From assembly GCF_022458745.1 (NCBI RefSeq), contig NZ_JAJJJF010000001.1, forward strand, positions 372,001 through 436,000: 64,000 bases of DNA, given 5' to 3'. The stretch is from Bacillus piscicola (GTDB lineage: Bacteria; Bacillota; Bacilli; Bacillales; Marinococcaceae). Shown here one piece after another: positions 25,371-34,520 of the stretch; positions within the stretch are counted from its first letter, which is position 1; every line of letters begins with the position of its first letter. The position numbers were made by a program, and so were the translations under genes. The notes under the pieces were generated by a model, which was not told the origin of the DNA, searched no databases, and saw only the letters and a list, made by a program, of their open reading frames with translations.

Positions 25371-26369
25371 ATGCTATTGAGAAAAATGCCGAAATTTTAC
25401 TTTGTTCTAGTAGGGTTGTTGATTCTGACCTTAGTATTTCAGGAGAGATTCTTTCTAGATATGCTAGTCATGACATTTATATGGGGGGCAGTCGCAAGTG
25501 CTTGGAATATTACAGGGGGATTTGCTGGACAGTTTTCACTAGGGCATGCAGGATTCCTCGGAATAGGGGCTTATACCTCTTCTATTTTGTACGTGAATTT
25601 TGGAATCTCTCCTTGGGTGGGTATGCTTATTGGTGGGCTAATTGCCGCTGGTTTGGCCTTTTTGATTAGCATGCTCTGCCTTCGGTTAAAAGGACCGTTT
25701 TTCACTTTGGCTACCATTGCATTTGCAGAGCTTATCTTTATCTCCGCCACACAGTTGCGGGGGATAACTCAAGGTTCTATGGGGTTGAGCATACCGTATG
25801 AACCTGGCTTCGCAAATCTTATCTTTGAAGAAACAAAAACTTATGCCATTTTAACCTTTGTATTTATGGTTATCGTTTATTTCATTTCCTCCTACATTAA
25901 ACGATCTAAAATGGGGTATTATTTAACGGCTATAAAAGAGGACCACGACGCGGCAGAATCGTTAGGAATAGATATTCGCAAACTTAAAACGACAAGTACG
26001 TGCATAAGCGCATTTTTAACTGCAATTGGGGGAACGCTTTTAGCTAATTATTTACTATTCATTGAACCTCAAAATGTACTTGAATTACAAATATCGATTC
26101 AAATTGCCATGATAGCTATTGTAGGTGGGATGAATTCACCTGCAGGGCCTATTGTGGGTTCTATGCTCTTAACACCTTTGGAAATTATATTAAGGGGATA
26201 TGCTACACAAATTGCAGGCCTTCACTTGCTTTGTTTCGGCCTCATTCTTATTTTGGTAGTGTTATTTAAACCTAATGGTCTAGTTGATGGATTAAGGATG
26301 CCAAAGATATTTAAAGGAAACATCAGGCGAGGAGGCAATCCCAATGAAAAAAACATCAAAGTTTCTTGA
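25371..26369 (+). CDS. ABC transporter permease, LivM type
   Basis: A 332-residue membrane protein of the LivM family: WGAVASAWNITGGFAGQFSLGHAGFLGIGAY is the family signature (residues about 38-68), with AIKEDHDAAESLGIDIRKLK as the ATPase-contacting loop and VGGMNSPAGPIVGSMLLTP near the C-terminus. It pairs with the LivH protein. The start is ATG 25371, with GCGGAGGAGCTG upstream; a longer open frame from 25275 runs inside the livH gene and is not real. The 3' end overlaps the ATPase gene by 26 bases. Confidence 0.94.
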   Translation: MLLRKMPKFYFVLVGLLILTLVFQERFFLDMLVMTFIWGAVASAWNITGGFAGQFSLGHAGFLGIGAYTSSILYVNFGISPWVGMLIGGLIAAGLAFLISMLCLRLKGPFFTLATIAFAELIFISATQLRGITQGSMGLSIPYEPGFANLIFEETKTYAILTFVFMVIVYFISSYIKRSKMGYYLTAIKEDHDAAESLGIDIRKLKTTSTCISAFLTAIGGTLLANYLLFIEPQNVLELQISIQIAMIAIVGGMNSPAGPIVGSMLLTPLEIILRGYATQIAGLHLLCFGLILILVVLFKPNGLVDGLRMPKIFKGNIRRGGNPNEKNIKVS

Positions 26370-27078
26370 GGTAAAAAACCTTGGTAAAAGTTTCGGAGGT
26401 AACTGGGCAATCAAAGACATTAATATGTCAGTTAACAGAGGAGAGCTGCTAGGTATTATCGGACCAAATGGGGCGGGAAAAACTACTTTATTTAATATGG
26501 TTACTGGCTTTTTGAAACCGACGGAAGGCAGTATTTCCTATCAGGAAAAAGACATTTCAAATCTTAAGCCCCATAAAATATGTAATATTGGGATCGCCAG
26601 AACGTTTCAAATTGTAAAGCCTTTTGGTAATTTATCGGTTTTGGAAAATGTAACCATTGGAGCCTTAAGGTACGAAAAAGATGTGAACAAGGCAAAAAAG
26701 ATAGCACATGAAAAAGTAAAATTTGTTGGTCTTGGCGAATATAGTCATACAACGGCCAGTTCTCTACCATTAGGACATCGAAAAAGACTGGAAATGGCCA
26801 GAGCTTTGGCTACGGACCCGGAAATAATCATGCTTGATGAGGTAATGGGCGGACTAAATGATGAGGAGACTGCAGATATGATGCAACTCGTAAAAGAATT
26901 ACACAACGATGGGTTAACCATTATGCTCATTGAACATAATATGCATGCTTTAATGTCTTTATCAGAACGAGTAGTAGTTTTATGCTACGGTAAAAAGCTT
27001 GCAGACGGGACGCCTAATGAGGTTTCTTCGAATGCGGATGTTATAGAAGCATATTTAGGGAGCGATGACGATGCTTAA
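26344..27078 (+). CDS. ABC transporter ATP-binding protein, LivG type
   Basis: A 244-residue ATPase that powers the importer. Walker A is GPNGAGKTT, the Q-loop lies in ARTFQIVKPF, the signature is LPLGHRKRLEMARAL (a variant of LSGGQ usual for LivG-type subunits) and Walker B IIMLDEVMGGL. The C-terminal LivG tail with ADGTPNEVSSNADVIEAYLG is present. ATG 26344 follows GAGGAGG. It overlaps both neighbours, so the five importer genes are translationally linked. Confidence 0.94.
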   Translation: MKKTSKFLEVKNLGKSFGGNWAIKDINMSVNRGELLGIIGPNGAGKTTLFNMVTGFLKPTEGSISYQEKDISNLKPHKICNIGIARTFQIVKPFGNLSVLENVTIGALRYEKDVNKAKKIAHEKVKFVGLGEYSHTTASSLPLGHRKRLEMARALATDPEIIMLDEVMGGLNDEETADMMQLVKELHNDGLTIMLIEHNMHALMSLSERVVVLCYGKKLADGTPNEVSSNADVIEAYLGSDDDA

Positions 27079-27775
27079 AATCAAGGGAATAAACGCATAT
27101 TATGGTGACTTGCATGCAATCAAGGACGTCTCCCTGGAGGTTAAGCACGGGGAAATTGTGGCATTGCTGGGTGTTAATGCATCCGGGAAATCAACGACAG
27201 TTAAATCCATTTCTGGGTTAATCGAAAATTTAGACGGAGAAATTTATTATAATGGTGAATGTATTAATGAGATGCCTGCAAACAAAAGAACGGAATTGGG
27301 ACTAATTCAGGTTCCGGAAGGAAGACAGTTATTTCCATTTTTAACTGTTAGGGAAAATTTAGAAATGGGGGCTTTTACTAAGGAAGCAAGGAATAAACTA
27401 AACGAAAACATGGAAAGGGTATTTGAATTATTCCCAGAAATGAAAAAGAAAGAGAAGCAAATAGCTGGTACTATGTCTGGGGGTGAACAACAGATGTGTG
27501 CAATTGGGCGAGGCTTAATGTCCAACCCAAAACTGATAATGCTAGATGAACCTACTTTAGGTCTAGCCCCGCTTATAGTAAAGAAAATATTTAACATAAT
27601 TAGAGAACTTAGGGACATGAATATTACTGTCCTATTGATAGAACAAAATGTTCGTCAATCATTAAAAATTGCAGATAGAGCGTATATGCTGAGTAATGGG
27701 AAAATTATAAAAGAAGGAACGGCCTTAGATTTAATGGATAGCAATGATATAAAACAGGGTTACCTCGGAGTGTGA
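27071..27775 (+). CDS. ABC transporter ATP-binding protein, LivF type
   Basis: The second ATPase of the importer, 234 residues. Walker A reads GVNASGKST, where the family usually has GxNGAGKTT, but the catalytic Lys is kept. VPEGRQLFPFLTVRENL, signature MSGGEQQMCAIGRGLM, and Walker B IMLDEPTLGLAP are typical of LivF. I chose ATG 27071 (giving MLKIKGINAYYG) over ATG 27065 on spacing from AGGGAGCG. It overlaps the LivG gene by eight bases and is followed three bases later by the flavoprotein gene, tying the importer to catabolic enzymes. Confidence 0.93.
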   Translation: MLKIKGINAYYGDLHAIKDVSLEVKHGEIVALLGVNASGKSTTVKSISGLIENLDGEIYYNGECINEMPANKRTELGLIQVPEGRQLFPFLTVRENLEMGAFTKEARNKLNENMERVFELFPEMKKKEKQIAGTMSGGEQQMCAIGRGLMSNPKLIMLDEPTLGLAPLIVKKIFNIIRELRDMNITVLLIEQNVRQSLKIADRAYMLSNGKIIKEGTALDLMDSNDIKQGYLGV

Positions 27776-27778
27776 ATA

Positions 27779-29428
27779 ATGGAAGTTTACTATAGTGACA
27801 TTTTATGTATTGGCAGTGGTGTTGCGGGTTTAATGTCCTCAATAGCAGCGGCAGAGTTAAATAGAAAAATATGCATCGTGTCAAAAGAACCGTTCTCGTG
27901 GGGTAATACTAGGATTTCAGGTGGCGTTATTGCAAGCAATCAAGGCCCGTCTTTTTTTGACGATATTTTAAAATCAGGAGAAGAACTCAATTCTACAAAG
28001 TTAGTGGAGACATTACTTCAGGAAAGTGACAACATTCACGATACGCTAGAGGATTGGGGTCACGTGTACCAACGTGATGGAAAACATAAAAATAAAATAA
28101 AACCAGGCGGGCATACAGAAGCTAGAACTTACGTTTCGAGTTACAAGGGCATTTCCTTAGGCAATATATTAAGAATGAGATTATTAAAAGAAGATAATGT
28201 ACAGGTTTTAGAGGAAACTGCAGTCTGTCAAATCCTAGTTGAGGGAAATCGTGCATATGGGGCAATGTGTTTTAATTGGGTCAAAAACGAGTGGAGTGTT
28301 ATTTACGCTAGCCAGATTATACTTGCCTCAGGAGGAGGAGGTATGTTGTATGCCCCTCATACTGATAACATGAGAAGCTCAACTGGTGATAGTTATGCGC
28401 TCGCATTGCAAGCTGGCGCTTCATTGGTTGATATGGAGCAGGTACAATTTATTCCATTTGGAATAGCGGAGCCAGTGGGGATGGTTGGAATTGAGGTAGG
28501 TGACACAGCAGCTGCTGGTCCTTACGGAGTGCTGACTAATGATAATGGGGAGGTTTTTCTTGATGACATACCAAACCAAACCCGGGAAGCGGTTAGCCGC
28601 AAAATAGCTTTACAAATGAGCGGTGGGACAGCAGACTTTCGCAACACAGTATGGCTGGATCCCTCTGCAAACACAAAAGAAGTAGCAGGAAGGAAAGCTT
28701 GGGAAAATGCTAAACAAGCAGGCTCTCTTGAGGGCTTAAAATACGCCTATGGAGCAAAAAGCTATAAATGGAAGGAGCCATTTAAAGTAGTGCCAACGTT
28801 GCACTACATAATGGGGGGAGTAATAGTAGATCATGATGGCAATACGACTGTAGATGGTTTGATGGCTGCCGGTGAAGCTGTGGGAGGAGTTCATGGTGCT
28901 GGACGGATGGGATCCATGTCTTTGTTTGAAGGATTGGTCTTTGGTCGATTAGTAGGGCATAGAGCTGCAGAAAAAGTAACGGGGAAAAGGGATCAGTGTG
29001 TTAGTAAATTAGTTCTTCAATCATTTATTGATAACTATAAAAAGTCTCTTTCTAACGAAAAAGGGGTCTATTCCCCATTCAAGCTAAAAGATGAATTATC
29101 ATCCGTGATGTGGCAGTATGCTGGATTGATCAGAGAAGAGAAAGGTTTAAGAATAGCCTTGGACAAGGTGATCCAAATTGAACGTAAGGCGCAAAGCTTG
29201 AACATAGATTGGTGTAACTCAGCCTATCGTCAAGTTATATTGAATACGATTGAATTGAAATCTATGTTGGTGACTGCGAAGAGTATCATAATAAGTGCAT
29301 TAAAACGAACAGAATCGAGGGGAAGCCATTTCCGGCTAGATTATCCAAATGAAAGCACGCTCGGTTTATATAACGTAAGGGTTAATACTTCTCGAGATGA
29401 AATGAATGCACAGATTGTTTATAAATGA
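27779..29428 (+). CDS. SdhA/FrdA-like FAD-dependent oxidoreductase
   Basis: A 549-residue flavoprotein of the succinate dehydrogenase/fumarate reductase/NadB superfamily. The N-terminal dinucleotide site is ILCIGSGVAGLMSSIAAAE; the capping region includes GGHTEARTYV, and the second FAD-binding part contains LHYIMGGVIVD, then GLMAAGEAVGGVHGAGRMGSMSL. The His that binds FAD covalently in SdhA is absent (the site reads TRISGGVIAS), as in soluble NadB-like members. It starts three bases after the LivF gene and is followed by an iron-sulphur protein, probably its electron-transfer subunit. No membrane anchor subunit is encoded. I infer oxidation or reduction of the imported carboxylate or a derivative; the substrate is unknown. 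Confidence 0.85.
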   Translation: MEVYYSDILCIGSGVAGLMSSIAAAELNRKICIVSKEPFSWGNTRISGGVIASNQGPSFFDDILKSGEELNSTKLVETLLQESDNIHDTLEDWGHVYQRDGKHKNKIKPGGHTEARTYVSSYKGISLGNILRMRLLKEDNVQVLEETAVCQILVEGNRAYGAMCFNWVKNEWSVIYASQIILASGGGGMLYAPHTDNMRSSTGDSYALALQAGASLVDMEQVQFIPFGIAEPVGMVGIEVGDTAAAGPYGVLTNDNGEVFLDDIPNQTREAVSRKIALQMSGGTADFRNTVWLDPSANTKEVAGRKAWENAKQAGSLEGLKYAYGAKSYKWKEPFKVVPTLHYIMGGVIVDHDGNTTVDGLMAAGEAVGGVHGAGRMGSMSLFEGLVFGRLVGHRAAEKVTGKRDQCVSKLVLQSFIDNYKKSLSNEKGVYSPFKLKDELSSVMWQYAGLIREEKGLRIALDKVIQIERKAQSLNIDWCNSAYRQVILNTIELKSMLVTAKSIIISALKRTESRGSHFRLDYPNESTLGLYNVRVNTSRDEMNAQIVYK

Positions 29429-29468
29429 ATGTCTTATGTACGATACTAAGAATTAGGAAGGGATGGCG

Positions 29469-30113
29469 ATGGCATTTCTAACTTTATCTATTAAAAGAAA
29501 AACAGATCATTTAAATGAACAAGTAGCTTATCAAGTAGATGCGCGCGATGGGGAAACAACGTTGCTGAACGCTTTGCAAAAAATACAAACAGAACAGGAT
29601 CCCACCTTGGCTATTCGATACGGTTGCCGATTCAAGGATTGCGGCCTATGTGCGGTAAAGGTGAATGGAAAAGAAAAAATGGCCTGTTTGACGAAAGTTA
29701 AAAATGACATGTTGGTTGAACCTTTAGATAATGTCCCGGTTGTTCAGGATTTAGTTGTTGAGCGTTCTTATATTACGGACACAATTATAGAGAAAGGTCT
29801 TATCCCAGATACTAAAAGTGGGGAAACTACTCATGTGTCTGAAGAATACAAGGCTGTAAATAAATGTACGGACTGTCAAGTCTGTTTATCTGCATCAACG
29901 CTGTATTCACACGAAAATCGTGATGCAATCGCTGGGCCTATGTTTTTTGTTAAGTTGGCTCAAATATATTATCATCCTCAGTTGAGTACAAATTATGAAC
30001 AGAAAATAAAAGACTTAGGGATTAATCATTATAAAAACAGTGAGGTAATTCCATGTCCCTATGGGGTGCCTATTAACAAACTTGCCATTGCTCCTTTTCT
30101 TACAGAAGAATAA
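29469..30113 (+). CDS. SdhB/FrdB-like iron-sulphur protein, shortened ferredoxin domain
   Basis: A 214-residue partner for the flavoprotein. The N-terminal plant-type domain has the [2Fe-2S] ligands in YGCRFKDCGLC and a fourth Cys in KMACL. The C-terminal domain has CTDCQVC and a single later CPYGVP. SdhB proteins normally have two further Cys groups for a [3Fe-4S] centre; here only enough ligands for one [4Fe-4S] cluster remain, and the protein is shorter than the usual 240 or so. It would carry electrons from FAD to an unknown acceptor. ATG 29469 was chosen since AGGAAGGG abuts ATG 29463. It closes the importer operon. Confidence 0.82.
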   Translation: MAFLTLSIKRKTDHLNEQVAYQVDARDGETTLLNALQKIQTEQDPTLAIRYGCRFKDCGLCAVKVNGKEKMACLTKVKNDMLVEPLDNVPVVQDLVVERSYITDTIIEKGLIPDTKSGETTHVSEEYKAVNKCTDCQVCLSASTLYSHENRDAIAGPMFFVKLAQIYYHPQLSTNYEQKIKDLGINHYKNSEVIPCPYGVPINKLAIAPFLTEE

Positions 30114-30174
30114 AGTTCTTTTAACACAAAAGAAGTTAGTTAATTCCAAAAAGAAAAAATGTTATAAAATTGTG

Positions 30175-30204
30175 TTGACTAGACAGTTTAATTAGTTTTA
30201 TAAT
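30175..30204 (+). promoter_or_regulatory. Promoter of the crotonase operon with operator-like half-sites
   Basis: TTGACT (30175-30180), an 18-base spacer and consensus TATAAT (30199-30204). GACTAGACAGT (30177-30187) overlaps the -35 and is repeated in inverted form as ACTGTCTGGTC at 30259-30269, ten of eleven bases matching. The importer promoter near 22920 has the same pair with similar spacing. Confidence 0.65.
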
Positions 30205-30309
30205 GAAAATAGAAAACCTCACATGTATATCACTTATATTTTTTTTAAGTGCATTTATACTGTCTGGTCAAAATATTTACAAATAAAATAATTAAAGGAG
30301 AGATATGGT

Positions 30310-31113
30310 TTGAGTCGAGTTGACACTGTAGAATTTAAAACCCTAAAAATTGTAGTTGATGAGAATATTGCTACTGTATATGTTAATAACCCCCCGGCAA
30401 ATGCTTTGAATACCGAAACGATACGAGAGATATCTGAGTGTATGGACTATGTAAGCAGTCAAGAAAATGTTAAAGCCATTATTTTAACCGGTGAAGGAAA
30501 ATTCTTTGTTGCAGGGGCTGATATAAAAGAATTTCAAGATGGGTTTGGTAAAGTAGGACTCGGTGAATCGATGGCAAAAACAGCACAAGAAGTATTCCAG
30601 AAAATTGAAGAGATGCCTATTCCAGTCATAGCCGCAATAAATGGAGCTTGTTTAGGAGGCGGGATGGAATTAGCCATGAGTTGTCACATGAGAATAGCCT
30701 CTAGAGACGCAGTTCTCGGGCAGCCGGAATTAAATTTAGGACTAATCCCTGGTTTCGGGGGAACTCAGCGATTGCCGAGACTGACAAATAAGGCGAAGGC
30801 GTTAGAGATGATCCTTTTAAGTAAAAACATCAAAGGAGACGAAGCTGAGGAGCTTGGATTAGTAAACAAAGCTGCAGACAAAGAAGAAGTACTACAGATG
30901 GCAAAAGAGTGGGCAGAAATTATTGCCAGCCAAAAAAGCAGAGTTTCAGTTTCGGCAGCTTTGAAGGCAGTGACAGAAGGTCTGAACACTAGTTTATCTG
31001 AGGGGCTTCAAAAAGAAGCCGTATTATTTGGGGAAATGTTCGAATCTGAGGATATGAAAGAGGGGGTTACAGCATTCGTAGAGAAAAGAAAGCCAGTTTT
31101 TAAGGATAATTGA
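30310..31113 (+). CDS. Enoyl-CoA hydratase/isomerase (crotonase fold)
   Basis: A 267-residue crotonase. The oxyanion-hole segment FFVAGADIKEF and the GACLGGGMELAMSCHMRIA segment are present, and both catalytic glutamates of true hydratases are found, one in GGGMEL and one in GQPELNLGLIPGFGGTQRL. So it should add water across an alpha,beta-unsaturated acyl-CoA such as crotonyl- or acryloyl-CoA. The start is TTG 30310 behind AAAGGAGAG; a nearby ATG at 30305 reads into a stop after two codons. First gene of a cluster with a HIBCH-like protein and an OsmC-like protein. Confidence 0.92.
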   Translation: MSRVDTVEFKTLKIVVDENIATVYVNNPPANALNTETIREISECMDYVSSQENVKAIILTGEGKFFVAGADIKEFQDGFGKVGLGESMAKTAQEVFQKIEEMPIPVIAAINGACLGGGMELAMSCHMRIASRDAVLGQPELNLGLIPGFGGTQRLPRLTNKAKALEMILLSKNIKGDEAEELGLVNKAADKEEVLQMAKEWAEIIASQKSRVSVSAALKAVTEGLNTSLSEGLQKEAVLFGEMFESEDMKEGVTAFVEKRKPVFKDN

Positions 31114-31164
31114 TTTTAAAGAAGTATTGAGATCTTTTTAAGTCTAAGAAGAAAGGAGGATCAC

Positions 31165-32283
31165 ATGGAAGGCGCAACCACAAATTCTTCGGTCATATTT
31201 AAAAAAACAAATAAAGTTGGCTGGATTAAGCTTAACCGTCCAAAGGCGCTCAACTCTTTAAATTATGAAATGGTAAAAAGTATTTTGCTCACATTAGAGG
31301 AGTGGAAAAATGACGATGAAATAGTCACGGTATGTATAAGCGGAGAGGGAGAGAAAGGATTTTGTGCCGGGGGTGATATGCGCGCTCTTTACGAAGCCAA
31401 GGGATCGAATAACTCTCAAGCGGCATTCAATTTCTTCAGCACAGAATACAAAATGAATCTCTTGTTACATCACTATCCCAAGCCTACAATCACCTTCATG
31501 AACGGCGTCGTTATGGGAGGTGGAGTAGGTATATCTGAGGGAACAACGTATCGAATTGTAAATGAAAAGACAAAATGGTCCATGCCGGAAATGAACATAG
31601 GATTCTTTCCTGATGTGGGAGCAAGCTACTTCCTCAATAATATGCCTGGATATACAGGACGTTATCTTGCCCTTTCATCACCAGTCCTACGAGTCGAAGA
31701 TATTGTATATGTCGGGGCTGCTGAATATTTAGTAAGTAAGGATAAGTGGCCTGAAATGGTCTGGGAGATAGAAAATGCAGAATGGGATAAGGAAGAAGCC
31801 GATGAAATTATTAAAAGCATAATTCAGAAAGTTAGTGAATCCGCAGGTGAGTCCCAACTGAAAAGTGTTCAGGATAAGATTGATAAACACTTTCAGTTTA
31901 ATAGTATAAAAGAAATTATTGATTCATTATCCAGGGAACAAGATGATGAATGGGCTCAGAATACATTGCAAGCATTAAAAGAAAAGTCATCGTTATCTCT
32001 GAAAACAACCCTGGAGCAACTGCTAAGAGGAACAACACAGTCTGTTATGGAATGTTTTCAAATGGAGTTCAATTTAAGTATGAATTTCATGAAAAATCCT
32101 GATTTTTATGAAGGAGTACGTTCCGTTTTAGTAGACAAAGATAGAAACCCGCAATGGACATATAAAAATTTGACAGATGTTTCAGACTCTAAGGTAAATG
32201 ACATGTTTGTTTACGGAGACAACCACAATCATCCTCTAGAAAACTGGGATGACAAACTTTCAATTTCAAAGATGAGTCAATAA
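31165..32283 (+). CDS. 3-hydroxyisobutyryl-CoA hydrolase-like protein (crotonase fold)
   Basis: A 372-residue member of the HIBCH branch: GFCAGGDMRALYEAKG, YPKPTITFMNGVVMGGGVGIS and MPEMNIGFFPDVGASYFL are its signature blocks, with the branch-specific C-terminal extension. Known HIBCH enzymes hydrolyse 3-hydroxyisobutyryl-CoA in valine breakdown and also 3-hydroxypropionyl-CoA. With a hydratase upstream, the pair could turn acryloyl- or methacryloyl-CoA into the free 3-hydroxy acid. ATG 31165 follows AAAGGAGGATCAC. Confidence 0.88.
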   Translation: MEGATTNSSVIFKKTNKVGWIKLNRPKALNSLNYEMVKSILLTLEEWKNDDEIVTVCISGEGEKGFCAGGDMRALYEAKGSNNSQAAFNFFSTEYKMNLLLHHYPKPTITFMNGVVMGGGVGISEGTTYRIVNEKTKWSMPEMNIGFFPDVGASYFLNNMPGYTGRYLALSSPVLRVEDIVYVGAAEYLVSKDKWPEMVWEIENAEWDKEEADEIIKSIIQKVSESAGESQLKSVQDKIDKHFQFNSIKEIIDSLSREQDDEWAQNTLQALKEKSSLSLKTTLEQLLRGTTQSVMECFQMEFNLSMNFMKNPDFYEGVRSVLVDKDRNPQWTYKNLTDVSDSKVNDMFVYGDNHNHPLENWDDKLSISKMSQ

Positions 32284-32313
32284 AAAAGTTAATTCTTTTT
32301 AGGAGGTATATAT

Positions 32314-32877
32314 ATGGGTAATAAAGTAGATGAATTGTTAAACGGAATTGACGTAGAGGGACTACAAGGGTATAGAGAGACAATCAGCAAGAGTGAAAAG
32401 GATGCGATGATTGACTATAAGGTGAACCTTGAATGGCTTGGCGGTACTAAATCCAGAGTAACGACACAAGGCATTACGCTCGGAGAACAGGAGCTATCAA
32501 GAAACTTCTCCTTTGAAATTGATGAGCCGCCTCAGTTACTGGGAAAGGATTCACAGCCTACTCCGCAAGAGTATCTTCTTGGTGGAATGGGAGCGTGCAT
32601 GTTAGTAGGTTATACAGTAGGAGCGGCCGTGAAAGGGATAAAACTTGAAAAGCTAGAAATAGATATCGAAGGCGGCTTGGATTTAAGAGGATTTTTAGAA
32701 GTGAATCCTGATTCCCCAATAGGGATGAAAGATGTTAAGTATAAAATTAGAGTAAAAGGCGATGGCAGTGAAGAAGATTTTCAAGAAATTCATCAAAAAG
32801 TGATTGAAACTTCACCGAACCGAGCTACGATCGCCGATTCTATTAAACTTGTACCAGAATTAATTGTAGAAAAATAA
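32314..32877 (+). CDS. OsmC-like protein
   Basis: A 187-residue OsmC/Ohr-superfamily protein. The helix with the first redox Cys is present (YLLGGMGACMLVGYTVGAAVKG), but the region where the second Cys normally lies reads ETSPNRATIADSI, without Cys. It therefore probably is not a classical thiol peroxidase. The N-terminal 40 residues form an extra helical piece. OsmC-like proteins of this type are found near catabolic genes but their role is unknown. ATG 32314 follows AGGAGGTATATAT. Confidence 0.85.
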   Translation: MGNKVDELLNGIDVEGLQGYRETISKSEKDAMIDYKVNLEWLGGTKSRVTTQGITLGEQELSRNFSFEIDEPPQLLGKDSQPTPQEYLLGGMGACMLVGYTVGAAVKGIKLEKLEIDIEGGLDLRGFLEVNPDSPIGMKDVKYKIRVKGDGSEEDFQEIHQKVIETSPNRATIADSIKLVPELIVEK

Positions 32878-32964
32878 AGTATAAGGAGGGGTCCTACTCC
32901 TCTCCTCCTTTCCTCCACTTTGTGATTTTGCGGTTATATCCTTCGACAGAAAGGAGAGAGAAAA

Positions 32965-34485
32965 ATGGATGAGTTGCGGGTTTACATGTGGATAGGGTTC
33001 GGTATATTTTTAGCAGTTATGATGTTGTTAGGCTATATCAGCGCAAAGAAAACTACAAGTGTAAGCGACTTCGCTATCGGCGGAGGTAATTTAGGGCCAT
33101 ATGTACTTGGATTGTCGTTCGCCGCGACTTACTTTAGTGCAGCTACCTTCCTTGGTTATCCCGGTTGGTCTCATGAATGGGGTTATTCAAACCTTTGGTT
33201 ATTTTTAGCTATGATGGGAGGAGGCCCAATAGGAGTCTTAATGGTAGCTAGAAAAGCAAGAAAATTAAACACTTTCCAAAAATCCCTGTCACTCCCAGAC
33301 TGGTTAGGGGATTTCTATAATAGTGATTTATTGCGAATTGGGACAGGGCTGATCATGCTTTTTAATCTATTTTACATCGCGGCTCAATTTGCAGCAGGGG
33401 CAAGAATTTTTGAATATATGCTGGGGATGTCCTATACCACCGGATTAATTGTGATTGCCGTTATAGTTGTAGTGTATGTGTTTGCAGGCGGGGCATTTGC
33501 CGATGTCTATACAGATGCAGTCCAGGCTGTAATGATGGCTGTTGCAGGTACAGCAGTTTTCATATCCGGCATAGTGGTGTTCTGGGATGGGAGTATCACG
33601 GCTACTTTTTCGCAAATCACAACAAATTTGTCATCGCAAGACATTAACTTGACTACCGTGTTTAATCCTGATTCTACCTACTTTTATTCCATGACTGCTA
33701 TTACAGGTGCTGTCATTATTCAGTGGGCATTTGCCTCAGCCCCGCAGTTATTTAATAAAGTACTTGGTCTGAAAAATGAAAAAGATTTAGGTAAAATGAT
33801 TTTGACGTATGTTGTTACTACCGCACTTTGTTTAGTAGTTTTATTTGGAGGGATATACAGCCGCGTTGGTCTTGGAAATAGTGTGTCTGCTAGTGACTTA
33901 GCATTAATGGAATACGTAGTATGGGCTTCGCCGGCCATCATTGCTGCATTTATGGGTGTCGTTATTTTGGCTGCTGCCATGTCGACTACAGACGGAATAT
34001 TCGTTGTTATTTCCACTGTTTTTGCAAACGATATATATCGAAAAGTTCTAGTGAGACGCGGTATTATTAGAGCTAGTGAAGAGAAAGTTCACCGTACATC
34101 TCTATTGATAAGTCGTGTGGCGGTGGTAATAGTTGGTATTGTTGCTTTCCTTATCGTCCTTAAGCCGCCTCAGTATATGGGAGACGTGATGTGGATCGGT
34201 ATTTCGGGAGTAGCTGCCGGGACAATGGGCCCCATTTTATACGCTGTTTTTGGTAAGAAAAAAGCGTCTCCTCGTGCAGCTGAAGCTTCTATGATTGTTG
34301 GATTACTATCTTACTTTATTATTTACTTTGGAGGGATCGAGCAGAGCACCATGGCAGCAGGAGCATGGTCCACCCTTATAGGGATTGGGACAATGATTAT
34401 ATTAGCATATATAATGAAAACACCAGCTGCTACGGAGTCAACGGAGGAAAAGACTTCTTCAAAAGAAGTTGTAAACGCTAGGTAA
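32965..34485 (+). CDS. Sodium:solute symporter (SSS family)
   Basis: A 506-residue membrane protein with about thirteen hydrophobic segments. DFAIGGGNLGPYVLGLSFAATYFSAATFLGYPG is the SSS N-terminal signature; GGAFADVYTDAVQAVMM and AAMSTTDGIFVVISTVFANDIY include the Na+ site region. The family brings in carboxylates, amino acids, betaines or sugars with Na+. Here it sits among acyl-CoA genes, so a short-chain carboxylate or zwitterion is likely but not shown. ATG 32965 follows AAAGGAGAGAG. A tiny membrane ORF follows within 40 bases. Confidence 0.92.
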   Translation: MDELRVYMWIGFGIFLAVMMLLGYISAKKTTSVSDFAIGGGNLGPYVLGLSFAATYFSAATFLGYPGWSHEWGYSNLWLFLAMMGGGPIGVLMVARKARKLNTFQKSLSLPDWLGDFYNSDLLRIGTGLIMLFNLFYIAAQFAAGARIFEYMLGMSYTTGLIVIAVIVVVYVFAGGAFADVYTDAVQAVMMAVAGTAVFISGIVVFWDGSITATFSQITTNLSSQDINLTTVFNPDSTYFYSMTAITGAVIIQWAFASAPQLFNKVLGLKNEKDLGKMILTYVVTTALCLVVLFGGIYSRVGLGNSVSASDLALMEYVVWASPAIIAAFMGVVILAAAMSTTDGIFVVISTVFANDIYRKVLVRRGIIRASEEKVHRTSLLISRVAVVIVGIVAFLIVLKPPQYMGDVMWIGISGVAAGTMGPILYAVFGKKKASPRAAEASMIVGLLSYFIIYFGGIEQSTMAAGAWSTLIGIGTMIILAYIMKTPAATESTEEKTSSKEVVNAR

Positions 34486-34520
34486 ATTGGAAGGGGTGAG
34501 TAGTTATATTTGTTAATGCT

